A stretch of DNA of 64,000 bases, taken from contig NZ_AP018664.1 of NCBI RefSeq assembly GCF_003967075.1, positions 1,736,001 through 1,800,000 on the forward strand, given 5' to 3'. Below the pieces are notes generated by a model. It did not search any database and was not told the origin of the DNA. It worked only from the letters and a program-made list of their open reading frames with translations. This document shows positions 40,971-48,864 of the stretch, piece by piece. Both the position numbers and the translations under genes were made by a program. Each line of letters starts with the position of its first letter. Within the stretch, counting starts at the first letter, position 1. This DNA comes from Sphingobium amiense. Lineage in GTDB: Bacteria > Pseudomonadota > Alphaproteobacteria > Sphingomonadales > Sphingomonadaceae.

Positions 40971-42142
40971 CAGTCGTTCGCGGTGAAGCGATATTCGCCG
41001 TCTCTGTCTTCCTGCTTCGCCTGCATTTCCCAGCGCGCCAGCGCTGTGATCGCCTGGTCGGCAAGGCGCTTCTGGTCAGCGTCGGCAGTGTAGATCGCCA
41101 GCGTCTCGTCTCGCTCCTGCCCGGATAGCGCCTTCATCGGCTTGTTGGCGGTGCCCAGCTCGGCGAGGCGGCGGAGCGTGGCCTTCCGTAGCCCGTGGCC
41201 ATTGTGGTGCATGAGGCCAGCGGCCACGCAAGCGTCCTTGAACCAGTTGCCGAAGCTCTCCTTCGTGTAGGCGGTGCCCTTTCGAGAAACGATGAAGCAG
41301 AACGGGCTCGTCAGGTGGGGCGGCATGGCGACGATCGCTTCAAGCAGTTGCGGAGCCAGCGGCACCCACAACGCCTTGCCAGTCTTCGCCTGAACCACGG
41401 GGATTCGGCCCCCTACGATCTGAGCTTTGCCCATCTTAAACACGTCGCATCGACGCTGATCGGTCCACAGATACAGCTCCATCGCCAAGCGCTCCCGGGT
41501 GCCGAGCTTGTGGTGGTCGCGATACTGCTGGATCTCGGCTTCGGTCCAAGTGTGAAAGCCCTTGGTCCTTTCGCCGATTGCGACCTTGAGCTTCTCCGAC
41601 TGGGCGGCGGGGTTGACCTCGCACAGCCCAGCCTTGAGGCAAAAGTCGAAGAACCGGACAAGTTCCTTCCTCAGCTTGATTGCCGCGTTGATCCCGCCCT
41701 TGGTCTTATTGCCGACACCCGTCTTCACACGCTTCTTCGCGAGGATCTTGTCGACCGATTCGAAGTTGATGCCGCGAAGCATTCGGGTTCCCCTGTATCC
41801 GGAGGTCTCGTCGCCGTTGCGAAAATCCTCCAGCACAGCTTTGACCTTCTGCTGCGTGATCTCGCTTGGACCCAACCGGGTGATCGGGTTCATGTATCGA
41901 TCCAGAGCTTCGTCCAGCGAGCCCGGCGCCGCGGTCGACCGCGCGATCTTCGGCTTCTCTGCGCTTGGGTTGAGAAAAGCGTGGTATTCAGTCCGGAAAT
42001 CCTCGGTTCCCAGCGTCGCTTTGAAATATCCACTGGGGAGCCCTTTCTTGCGAAAGCGATACCGGACATTACCGTGCCGGTTCTTCTCCCTGGTAACGAA
42101 CTCCGGGAGAAAGCGGTTCGATCTGTCGCGCGGCCTTGCCAT
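40970..42142 (-). CDS. int: Tyrosine-recombinase phage integrase
   Basis: Catalyses integration and excision at tRNA-Asn. The 390-aa protein has a helical core-binding region (about 85-170) and a catalytic domain with Arg in YLWTDQRRCDV, Lys in AKTGKALWVPL, HGLRKATLRRL (HxxR) and Tyr in TLAIYT. The usual second His/Trp before the Tyr is not seen: the segment reads LSGQERDETLAIYT. ATG 42142 overlaps the previous gene's stop, so int is the last gene of the long leftward operon. An earlier ATG at 42157 is possible. Confidence 0.93.
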   Translation of the reverse strand: MARPRDRSNRFLPEFVTREKNRHGNVRYRFRKKGLPSGYFKATLGTEDFRTEYHAFLNPSAEKPKIARSTAAPGSLDEALDRYMNPITRLGPSEITQQKVKAVLEDFRNGDETSGYRGTRMLRGINFESVDKILAKKRVKTGVGNKTKGGINAAIKLRKELVRFFDFCLKAGLCEVNPAAQSEKLKVAIGERTKGFHTWTEAEIQQYRDHHKLGTRERLAMELYLWTDQRRCDVFKMGKAQIVGGRIPVVQAKTGKALWVPLAPQLLEAIVAMPPHLTSPFCFIVSRKGTAYTKESFGNWFKDACVAAGLMHHNGHGLRKATLRRLAELGTANKPMKALSGQERDETLAIYTADADQKRLADQAITALARWEMQAKQEDRDGEYRFTAND

Positions 42143-42318
42143 CACTCGCGATCCCATTCGTTCAACGGCGGCGGCGATTCGCCATCCTCGCCAATGATGA
42201 CCTCGATGCGTGCAGCTTTCAAATCCATGACTATGCGCGCGCGTTCATATCCAGCCGCCTTCACGGCCTTCGTGGCACGCTCCATATCCGCCTGACTGAT
42301 GCGCGCTGCCGCTGTCAT
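42142..42318 (-). CDS. Small phage protein next to integrase (possible directionality factor)
   Basis: A 58-aa charged protein starting MTAAARISQADMERATKAVK, ending SPPPLNEWDRE. An N-terminal helix could bind DNA, but no winged-helix excisionase pattern is clear. Its stop shares a base with the int start and its own start overlaps the DUF5131 gene (ATGA). Position between other genes and int is where excisionases often lie, which is the only basis for that suggestion. Confidence 0.6.
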   Translation of the reverse strand: MTAAARISQADMERATKAVKAAGYERARIVMDLKAARIEVIIGEDGESPPPLNEWDRE

Positions 42319-43109
42319 AGGGCGGCCCCTGTCAGCTGCGACGGGAACTGCCGAACCATCAGATCGGCTGGGATCGGCTGTTTCCTGACCATCTGCTTCA
42401 TGAAGAAGGCAACGCCCCGCTCCGCGCACTGGTCGCGCAGGTATCGGGCAGCGTCGGCGAATCCCTCCCAGTCTCGCGCGCCATGGCCGCTCTCGCCGCC
42501 GCAGATGACCCAGTCGGGTGCGTCATCGCCCAAGTCGACACGCTCGAGCATGGGCTCGACAGAAGCGAAGGTGAATTTCGCTCCGGTGCGCTGCCGTGCC
42601 TCCTCGAGCTTGTTGGCATCGCGCTCCCACTCTCTGGCGTTGACCATAGTGGCGCCCAATGCGGCGTTCGCTGGCAGCGGCCGGTGCCCTGCCTCGCGCC
42701 GCGTCATGCGGGCGGCGTTGCCGATGCGCTTCGAGAGCAGCAGCCAAGTCAGTGCTGGGGTCGCCTCAATCGTGTCCATCAGCTCGCGCCGCCACAGGTC
42801 ATCAACCTCAACGTCCCAGACGTCGCCGAGGCTGAGGCAGAACACGGTTGCCCAACTGCAGGTCTCTGCCGCGATGCGGTTCCATCCAAGCGGCTGGCGG
42901 CGATACGCAGCGGACGTGCGGGCGCGGTCCTCCCCTGCCCCCCAGATGGCGCGCTTGTGGCGCACCTCCATAAGGGCGCGGGCATAGCAGTTGTCGCACG
43001 CTGGCGAGACTTCTGTACATCCTATCCACGGGTTGTACGTGAAGCCCGCTTGGAGAGTGCCGTCGAGCAGTTCGCGGGCTGCCCACTCGATCTTGGTGTC
43101 AGCAGCCAT
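42315..43109 (-). CDS. DUF5131 (phage Gp37/Gp68-like) family protein
   Basis: A 264-aa protein starting MAADTKIEWA. It has the family core FTYNPWIGCTEVSPACDNCYA, whose Cys spacing (C-x7-C-x2-C) recalls radical-SAM cluster motifs. Later motifs are WLLLSKRIGNAARM, FASVEPMLERVDLG and WVICGGESG. It is widespread in phages and its function is unknown. ATG 43109 is chosen because the conserved sequence begins there, although the frame is open to 43298. Confidence 0.8.
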   Translation of the reverse strand: MAADTKIEWAARELLDGTLQAGFTYNPWIGCTEVSPACDNCYARALMEVRHKRAIWGAGEDRARTSAAYRRQPLGWNRIAAETCSWATVFCLSLGDVWDVEVDDLWRRELMDTIEATPALTWLLLSKRIGNAARMTRREAGHRPLPANAALGATMVNAREWERDANKLEEARQRTGAKFTFASVEPMLERVDLGDDAPDWVICGGESGHGARDWEGFADAARYLRDQCAERGVAFFMKQMVRKQPIPADLMVRQFPSQLTGAAL

Positions 43110-43485
43110 CGGTCCGCACCTCCACCACCCGAGCGTTCCGGATCGCGGCGAACCGCACCTCATCTGCTCCGTCCTCGACATTGTCGTTCCAGCAACGCGC
43201 CTCAGCAATGCGGAAGCGGCCTTCTGCTGAAAAGCGGCGGTCACCAGCATCAAGAGCAGCCGTCTCGCTGGTGAAATCGTAGGCGTACAGGTCATCATCG
43301 ACGTCGCCGATCCACCAGCTCCAGTTGCTCATAGCTGCTTCGCCGCGGGCCTTACGCCACGCCTCCAGCATGTCCTGATGCTCATCGGTCCATTCGCCCG
43401 AGCACCAAATCAGGTTCAGCAGGTCTTCGATGACCGAATGAGTTTCGTTGTTCAAACCCGAGAAGGCTTTTGCAAGGTCAGCCAT
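43099..43485 (-). CDS. Hypothetical phage protein
   Basis: A 128-aa acidic, Trp-rich protein (IWCSGEWTDEHQDMLEAW; MSNWSWWIGDVDDDLYAYDF). No recognised domain. The second half, starting at an internal Met (MSNWSWW), looks like a separate compact domain. It overlaps DUF5131 by 11 bases and shares one base with the preceding gene's stop, so it belongs to the same operon. Confidence 0.65.
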   Translation of the reverse strand: MADLAKAFSGLNNETHSVIEDLLNLIWCSGEWTDEHQDMLEAWRKARGEAAMSNWSWWIGDVDDDLYAYDFTSETAALDAGDRRFSAEGRFRIAEARCWNDNVEDGADEVRFAAIRNARVVEVRTDGC

Positions 43486-43787
43486 CAGAACGGCATCCTT
43501 TCCTCATGGTCGACAGGCACCGGCTTGAGCCATCCATGCTCGCGCAGATGCTGCTCAGCCCCGAACATGCAGGCATGGAGATAGCCGAAGGTCTCGCCCG
43601 CCTCGCCGAGCGCCTCGGCAAGGAGTTCGCCGCCTTTCATCATACTGGACAGCAGTTCCTCGGCTCGAAGTGCCCGCTGTTCCATTGCAACGATCTCGGC
43701 CGCAATCTCCGGCGTGGCGGCGTCGGCATAGTGTTCCTGTCCGCGCAGAACCTGCTTGCCGACATGGTGAAGCACGCTATCGCTCAT
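43485..43787 (-). CDS. Hypothetical phage protein
   Basis: A 100-aa helical protein (EIAAEIVAMEQRALRAEELLSSMM) without membrane segments or catalytic motifs. It contains one His-rich N-terminus (SVLHHVG). The start overlaps the previous stop by four bases and its end abuts the next start (TGATG). No function proposed. Confidence 0.65.
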   Translation of the reverse strand: MSDSVLHHVGKQVLRGQEHYADAATPEIAAEIVAMEQRALRAEELLSSMMKGGELLAEALGEAGETFGYLHACMFGAEQHLREHGWLKPVPVDHEERMPF

Positions 43788-44068
43788 TGCATCACCTGAT
43801 GGCTCTCGGACCCCGCCACCATGTCCGCCATCGACTGGCGGGATGATTGGGCGAATATCTCGGCAGCCTCCAAGGCGTCCGCGTCGCTCTGGCGCGCATC
43901 GAAGGCCAGGCTCATTGCCGCAAAGCCCATGCTCATCCAGACAAGCGGTCCATCGGCCGGCGTCTTGTCGAGCAATTCCTTGGCGACGGCGCGGAAAGCG
44001 TAGGCCAGCGTGACCATCAGGTCCTGCTCTGCCGCGCTTAGAGGTGGCGGAGGCGTCTGGTCAGCCAT
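43784..44068 (-). CDS. Hypothetical phage protein
   Basis: A 94-aa Ala/Met-rich helical protein (MADQTPPPPLSAAEQDLMVTLAYAFRAVAKELL). The hydrophobic stretch VWMSMGFAAMSLAF is too short and broken for a confident membrane helix. It overlaps both neighbours by a few bases. No function proposed. Confidence 0.65.
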   Translation of the reverse strand: MADQTPPPPLSAAEQDLMVTLAYAFRAVAKELLDKTPADGPLVWMSMGFAAMSLAFDARQSDADALEAAEIFAQSSRQSMADMVAGSESHQVMQ

Positions 44069-44750
44069 CGATATTTCCCTCCCGCACCTCGAAGGTGACG
44101 GCTACCACCCAAGGGTTGGCCTCCCACGCGCCCGCGCCGTTGATGCGATTCCACAAGTCGTGATACGCCGAGATGGCATTGTTGAAGACGTCGGTGCCGT
44201 CGAAGGCAGAGAACTCCGCCGGGTCTTCCATGGTCGGCTCGTATTCGACCACGCCCTCCGCCAGCGCGTCGGCTTCGCTGCAATCCTGCAACCGCTGTAC
44301 GCGAACATCGGTGACGGTCAGGGTCATGCGCGACAGGCTGCGCGGCATGAACCGGCCCAAGCGCTTGTACCACCGGGGCAGGCCGGGAAATGCCTTGTCG
44401 CGGCTGACCAGAAAATCGGCGGGTGGTTCGAACGTGACCATCGCCTTGGCACCGTCGAAGGCCCACTTCGCTTTTCCGCCCTTTGTCAGAGCACCTTCGA
44501 CAACATGCCAGCTGCCGAACTGATAGTATTCCTCGCGGACGTAGAGGCGGTCTCCAACTGCGAAGCGCAGGTCTTCCGCGGTACTCTCAATCATGGCCTG
44601 GTTGCATTGCTCCTGCCTGTCATGCGGGCAGTCGCCGGTCGGGCAGCCATAATATTCCGGGTGAGGGAGCAGGCGCCGTGTCTGGGTCTTTCGACCATCG
44701 ATCAGAGCACGGACCATCGGCGCGCTGAAAAGGATCGGCCGATCAGCCAT
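44061..44750 (-). CDS. ASCH-like phage protein
   Basis: A 229-aa protein beginning MADRPILFSAPMVRALIDGRKTQTRRLL. The 'ILFSaPMVRAlldGrKTQTRR' opening is characteristic of phage ASCH/PUA-related RNA-binding proteins. The middle has a Cys/His cluster (CPTGDCPHDRQEQC) that could bind zinc. The end has DVRVQRLQDCSEADALAEGV, also typical. ATG 44750 is chosen. It overlaps the upstream gene by eight bases. Precise role unknown. Confidence 0.65.
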   Translation of the reverse strand: MADRPILFSAPMVRALIDGRKTQTRRLLPHPEYYGCPTGDCPHDRQEQCNQAMIESTAEDLRFAVGDRLYVREEYYQFGSWHVVEGALTKGGKAKWAFDGAKAMVTFEPPADFLVSRDKAFPGLPRWYKRLGRFMPRSLSRMTLTVTDVRVQRLQDCSEADALAEGVVEYEPTMEDPAEFSAFDGTDVFNNAISAYHDLWNRINGAGAWEANPWVVAVTFEVREGNIDG

Positions 44751-45240
44751 TCTGGCCTCCTTTGCTATGGTCGGGAAGCATCGGCAGGACAGTGGGCACT
44801 TGGCCGATGCGATATGCTTCGGCGATCTGAGGGCGCATCCACTCACCGACAGTCTCACCGCCAGGCAGCACAATGTTGGCCATGAACTCGCTGTCGAACT
44901 CGCTGATGCCGCTTTCGACGGCCTCGAGCTTGGCTTTCACGACGAGAGCAAGGGCCCGCCACTTAGACCGCACGGCCTGCTCGTACAGCTTGCGCGCCGC
45001 CTCTTCGGTCCGGGCCCACAGCTTGCCTCGCGAGACATATTCGGTGAACGCCTTGTCCTCCTTCGACGGAAGCGGAAGGACGAACTTCACGTGCCGCCCA
45101 GACATACGGAAGGCGATGACTGCGGAGCTATCCTGCCAGCCGTACATGAACTGGTCAGCGCCATAGCGCTCGAGCGTGCGTTCGATCTCATCGCGAGATC
45201 TGCTGCTCGTGACTTCGGTCTGGGTGGCGTACTTCGTCAC
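44743..45240 (-). CDS. Conserved phage protein of unknown function
   Basis: A 165-aa protein starting (GTG) MTKYATQTEVTSSRSRDEIERTLERYGADQFMYG. I recall close relatives in many phages and mobile islands, always small and uncharacterised, with the same RGRxVKFVLPLPS and RWRALALVVKAKLEAVESGI segments. The GTG at 45240 overlaps the stop of a 46-aa gene (GTGA). A longer ATG start at 45255 would run into that gene. No catalytic motif recognised. Confidence 0.75.
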   Translation of the reverse strand: MTKYATQTEVTSSRSRDEIERTLERYGADQFMYGWQDSSAVIAFRMSGRHVKFVLPLPSKEDKAFTEYVSRGKLWARTEEAARKLYEQAVRSKWRALALVVKAKLEAVESGISEFDSEFMANIVLPGGETVGEWMRPQIAEAYRIGQVPTVLPMLPDHSKGGQNG

Positions 45241-45377
45241 CGCAAGGCCCCACATGCAGCCAAGCCGCCAATCATCAGGAAGAGGAAGACGAGGAACACT
45301 GCGAACTGAGCGTCATCTGACGGGCCGGCTTGGACCTGTTGCCTAGTGCGGCGGGCCGGGCGCTGCCGGGCCTTCAC
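45237..45377 (-). CDS. 46-aa single-pass membrane protein (overlooked small gene)
   Basis: GTG 45377 opens a 46-aa frame. It has a very basic N-terminus (VKARQRPARRTRQQ) followed by a hydrophobic helix, FAVFLVFLFLMIGGLAACGAL. It overlaps its upstream neighbour's stop and its downstream neighbour's start, both by GTGA, exactly filling an otherwise empty gap in the operon. A positive-inside single-span inner-membrane protein is predicted. Role unknown. Confidence 0.7.
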   Translation of the reverse strand: MKARQRPARRTRQQVQAGPSDDAQFAVFLVFLFLMIGGLAACGALR

Positions 45378-45886
45378 AGCGTGCCTCCGCTCAGCGCCCG
45401 AACCGTCGCCTTGTTGAGCCCGAAGAGCGGATTGCTGGCGTTGACCGACGCGCGTGCTGGCCTGCCGTTGGCGGCTGGCTCGCGAGACAGCCAGTAACGC
45501 TCGTGGTGGGCACGTTCCTCATCGCGCTGCGCCGCCTGGCGCTGGAGATACTCGGTCTTCTCCCTGACCCGCTCGGCCCTCTCCTCCTCAAGCCGCACTA
45601 CCAGCTCGACATAGGCGGGCGGGTTCGGAAAGGTCAGTAGGAAGCGCCGCAAGGAGCGTAGGGCGTCCTCATGCAGACCGACGCGCGAAGAATTGCTGAA
45701 CGCCTCAAGGCGGGTGGCGCCGGGAATGTTGCTCAGTCCCCAGATCCGCATCGCGTTGGAGACGTGGACCCAAGGCCAGCGATTGGCAGCCTGCCATTCT
45801 TTGAGCTGGGCGCGGACCTCCGTATTGGTGGGAAGGCCGAGGGGCGCGGAGGCGGCGCGCGATTCGCTGATGCTGATGATGACCAT
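45374..45886 (-). CDS. Hypothetical phage protein, Arg/Glu-rich
   Basis: A 170-aa protein starting MVIISISESRAASAPLG. The middle has a long charged helix (VELVVRLEEERAERVREKTEYLQRQAAQRDEERAHH) likely to form a coiled coil. The N-terminal half contains IWGLSNIPGATRLEAFSN, which is HTH-like but not diagnostic. It follows the coiled-coil protein gene by 11 bases. No function assigned. Confidence 0.6.
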   Translation of the reverse strand: MVIISISESRAASAPLGLPTNTEVRAQLKEWQAANRWPWVHVSNAMRIWGLSNIPGATRLEAFSNSSRVGLHEDALRSLRRFLLTFPNPPAYVELVVRLEEERAERVREKTEYLQRQAAQRDEERAHHERYWLSREPAANGRPARASVNASNPLFGLNKATVRALSGGTL

Positions 45887-45897
45887 GGCGGCACTCC

Positions 45898-47031
45898 TCA
45901 GAACTGGATGCTGGTGTGAGGGACGGTCTTGGCGAGGATAGCGAGGACCAGCTTCTTCGCCGTGTCTTCGTCGACCCCGCACGACATGAAGGCTTCCTTC
46001 ACCTCTCGCTGGATCTTGGAGCGATGGGCACGGTCGGCCTCCCGCCGCGCCTGCTCCTCCTGCTCGCGGCGAGCGGCTTCTTCGCGCTCCGCCTTCTCGC
46101 GCGCTGCTCGGGCCCGCTCCTCCTGAGCAAGGCGCTCAGCTTCCTCAGCGCGATCACGCTCGGCCTGCAACCGGGCCTCATGCTCACGCTGGATGCGATC
46201 ACGTTCCGCTTGGGCCCGCTCTTCCGCCTCGCGGACGGCGCGATCAGCTGCCTCCTTCCTTTCGCGTTCGATGCGTGCGGCTTCGTCCGCCTGCCGCTGA
46301 GCCTCCGCCTCGGCCGCCAACCTCTGACGCTCGGCTTCGGCGCGCTCGGCCTCTTCACGCTCGCGACGCGCTGCGTCCTGACGCTCACGCTCTTCCCGCT
46401 CCTCGCGAAGGCGGACCAGTTCGGCCCGATCAGCCTCTTCCTGATCGACGCGGGTGATAGCAGTCAGCAGCGCTGCCACGGTCTCGTCTCGAAGGTCGGT
46501 CACCTCTTCGATCTGCGGCCCGAACATATCGTCCGACAGATTACGGCTGCGGATGCGCTCGAGCCGTTCGCGCAGCATCGCCGCGGTGTCGCCGACCTGG
46601 ATGACCACCGCCGCCTTCATATCCGCAATGATGGAAGCAGCCTCGGCCATCCGGCTTTCCTCGCGCTCTTCCCAGATGGTGAGCGGCGCGCGCGTCTCGT
46701 CCTGCAGAGCTTGAAGGGTCTCCTTCACCACTTTGCCAGCAGCATTCACCGTCGCGATGTTGTTGCGCCACTCCTCTGTCGACCGGAGCCGCTCACGATC
46801 AATGGCCGACTTTTTCTTGCCGATCTCTGCCGCATTGGCGCGGATGATGTCGCGGCCCTTGGCAGTGCCGACATCGCCCGGGTTCTCAGCCACCTCAGCC
46901 CGCAAGGCAGCGATGTAAGCGTCGAGCTTTATCGGGTCCATCAGGACGATGATGGGCTTGTCAGCAACCTCCTTCTTGACCGCCTCGTGGTCGATCGCTG
47001 GTTCCTGAACTTTCGCTGCTGTTTTGGCCAT
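45898..47031 (-). CDS. Long coiled-coil phage protein of the recombination operon
   Basis: A 377-aa protein starting MAKTAAKVQEP. Residues about 15-175 form a globular/helical part (VLMDPIKLDAYIAALRAEVAE). Residues about 195-350 are an almost uninterrupted Glu/Arg/Ala coiled coil. The end is VKEAFMSCGVDEDTAKKLVLAILAKTVPHTSIQF, which looks like a folded cap. It starts one base after the annealase stop. Such proteins often accompany phage recombination functions, but the role is not established. Confidence 0.7.
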   Translation of the reverse strand: MAKTAAKVQEPAIDHEAVKKEVADKPIIVLMDPIKLDAYIAALRAEVAENPGDVGTAKGRDIIRANAAEIGKKKSAIDRERLRSTEEWRNNIATVNAAGKVVKETLQALQDETRAPLTIWEEREESRMAEAASIIADMKAAVVIQVGDTAAMLRERLERIRSRNLSDDMFGPQIEEVTDLRDETVAALLTAITRVDQEEADRAELVRLREEREERERQDAARREREEAERAEAERQRLAAEAEAQRQADEAARIERERKEAADRAVREAEERAQAERDRIQREHEARLQAERDRAEEAERLAQEERARAAREKAEREEAARREQEEQARREADRAHRSKIQREVKEAFMSCGVDEDTAKKLVLAILAKTVPHTSIQF

Positions 47032-47032
47032 C

Positions 47033-48145
47033 TTACTTGCCTCCCTTGGGGTTGCGGGAAATTCGGGCTTGGGCTTCGTCCAGCGCGGCGTTGACCTCAT
47101 CGATCAGGGCTGGCGGCAGATCGGAGAGAAGCGGAGCAGCCTCCATCTCCAGATCGTCGTATTCGTCGCGACCGCCGATCACTGCCGCGCGCCGGATGAT
47201 GTCGATGGCGGCGCGGCGCAGGTCCGGATCTCCGGGCGCCTCCGCGTTCGCCTCACCACGCTGGCTATCGTCAGGACCCTCTGCTTCGTCGCTGGGCTGT
47301 TGATCGGGTCTGCTCGCAGTTCGCGCCTTGTGCGCGATAGCTCTCGCCTGCTCGACAGTTTCGTCGACACCGCCGCGAGGAAACTCCTCGTCGGCGCTAA
47401 CCTCGTTGCGCTTGATCGACATGAAGGACACTTCGAGGTTGGCGATGTCAGCGGCGGTCCAGTTGCGGACCAAACCGACCTTGGCTTCGAGCCGGTCGCG
47501 CGCAATGCCGATGCCCTTGAAGGCTTCAACTGCTTCGGCCGCCCGAACCTCCAATGGCTTATCGCCCTTGCCCTTCTCCAGCGTCCCGTAGCAGGTCGCT
47601 TTGGCAACCTCCTTGAGATAGGGCGGCAGCACCCGGAAGATGCATTCACGCAGTCTGCGCGCGCCGTTGTTGGCGTTGTTCTCGTAGATGTCCCGCATGT
47701 CCGTCAGCAGGACAGGACCGCCGCGCTTGTCGCGCTTATGCGGTACGATGAAGGTCATACGTGCCTTGGTGTTGGTCTCCAGGTCCCAGGCGAAGGCAAG
47801 CATCTCGGATTCGTGTGCGCTGTCGTCGCGCGCGAGTTCCATGATCCCATAGTCGATATTGCCCCAGCACCGCGCCAGTTCGACGGCCAAGTGGATGGTC
47901 TCCCCGGTGACGCTCTCGCCGCCACGTGGCAACTTGAAGAAGGCTGTCGACGCGACTTCCCACTGTCGGCAGCTCGTCTTTGCCTTCTCGATTGCGCGGG
48001 CTTCGTCGCGAGGGCAGCGCTGAGCCACCGTGACAGCGGCCTGCACCTCGGCGACGGCGCGGCTGTGCTCGACTCCAGCCGCTTGGCTGGCCACCTCACC
48101 GCGCGACTGGCGCCGAATATCCTCTGCTGAAACCGGCTGGTTCAC
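47033..48145 (-). CDS. Putative phage recombination (annealase-type) protein
   Basis: A 370-aa protein starting at GTG with MNQPVSAEDIRRQSRGEVAS. Recognisable conserved stretches are CRQWEVASTAFFKLPRGGES, IHLAVELARCWGNIDYGIMEL, FAWDLETNTKARMTFIVPH and RDIYENNANNGARRLRECI. I recall this family from many phages, usually beside an exonuclease. Here it lies in the same operon as a RecE-like nuclease and a DnaQ-like exonuclease. That position, not a motif, suggests a RecT/Red-beta-like role. The C-terminal third is acidic and disordered-looking. Confidence 0.6.
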   Translation of the reverse strand: MNQPVSAEDIRRQSRGEVASQAAGVEHSRAVAEVQAAVTVAQRCPRDEARAIEKAKTSCRQWEVASTAFFKLPRGGESVTGETIHLAVELARCWGNIDYGIMELARDDSAHESEMLAFAWDLETNTKARMTFIVPHKRDKRGGPVLLTDMRDIYENNANNGARRLRECIFRVLPPYLKEVAKATCYGTLEKGKGDKPLEVRAAEAVEAFKGIGIARDRLEAKVGLVRNWTAADIANLEVSFMSIKRNEVSADEEFPRGGVDETVEQARAIAHKARTASRPDQQPSDEAEGPDDSQRGEANAEAPGDPDLRRAAIDIIRRAAVIGGRDEYDDLEMEAAPLLSDLPPALIDEVNAALDEAQARISRNPKGGK

Positions 48146-48852
48146 TTTGAACCCCCAAGCAGGGCGGCAGCGGCGGCGAAGGGGTCGCCGCTGGCTTGGC
48201 GCGCCGGAGAGGACCGGCGCGGCGCGGGCCGCCCGCCGGTCGAACGCGTCGCCTTGAACATCGGCACACCCACCTCGTTGATGAGATGCCACATGACCCG
48301 CAGCGAGGCTTCAATATCGACCGCAGCGTCGTGCGCGCCTTCCAGCGTTTCGCCGAAGAAGTGCTGCACGCATTCGCCCAGGTTGGGCGCCTTCGGTCCG
48401 GGCATCCCTGTTGCGATCATTCGAGGCGTCGCCGGGAGATTGAGGACGAACTTCGACCTGTAGAGAGTGCAGAAGTTCGGACACGTAGGCTCCCATTTGA
48501 AGCCTTTGTGCCGCGCCGCCATGATCCGCATCAGCCGACGGTCGAAGGATTCGTTATGGCCGACCATCAGCTGCGCCTTGCCCGCCCAGTCGATGAAGCG
48601 GTCCGTCACCTCGACGGGATCGACGCCCTCGTCCATCGCCTGCTCGAGCGTGATGCCGTGGGCTTCGAAAGCCTTGGGCTCCATGACAGCGCCGGGGCCC
48701 GGCTTCACGATGCTGACGAAGCGATCGATCTCTGTGCCGTCCATCGTCTGGCAGATCATCGCGATCTGAATGACGTGGGGCTGATGCGGGGCGTCGGAAG
48801 GCTGGTGCCAGTCAGGTAGGCCCGTCGTCTCAGTATCGTAGCCAAGGATCAT
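48142..48852 (-). CDS. DnaQ-like 3'-5' exonuclease
   Basis: A 236-aa protein of the DEDD superfamily. Exo I is GYDTETTGLP (Asp6, Glu8), Exo II is MVGHNESFDRRLM, and Exo III is AHDAAVDIEA (His and Asp). It would degrade single-stranded DNA or RNA from the 3' end. The tail is Pro/Arg/Ala-rich and low in structure. The stop overlaps the annealase start (GTGA), and the RecE-like gene ends 12 bases upstream, so three nucleic-acid genes form one cassette. Confidence 0.88.
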   Translation of the reverse strand: MILGYDTETTGLPDWHQPSDAPHQPHVIQIAMICQTMDGTEIDRFVSIVKPGPGAVMEPKAFEAHGITLEQAMDEGVDPVEVTDRFIDWAGKAQLMVGHNESFDRRLMRIMAARHKGFKWEPTCPNFCTLYRSKFVLNLPATPRMIATGMPGPKAPNLGECVQHFFGETLEGAHDAAVDIEASLRVMWHLINEVGVPMFKATRSTGGRPAPRRSSPARQASGDPFAAAAALLGGSK

Positions 48853-48864
48853 TGGGGAACTCCG

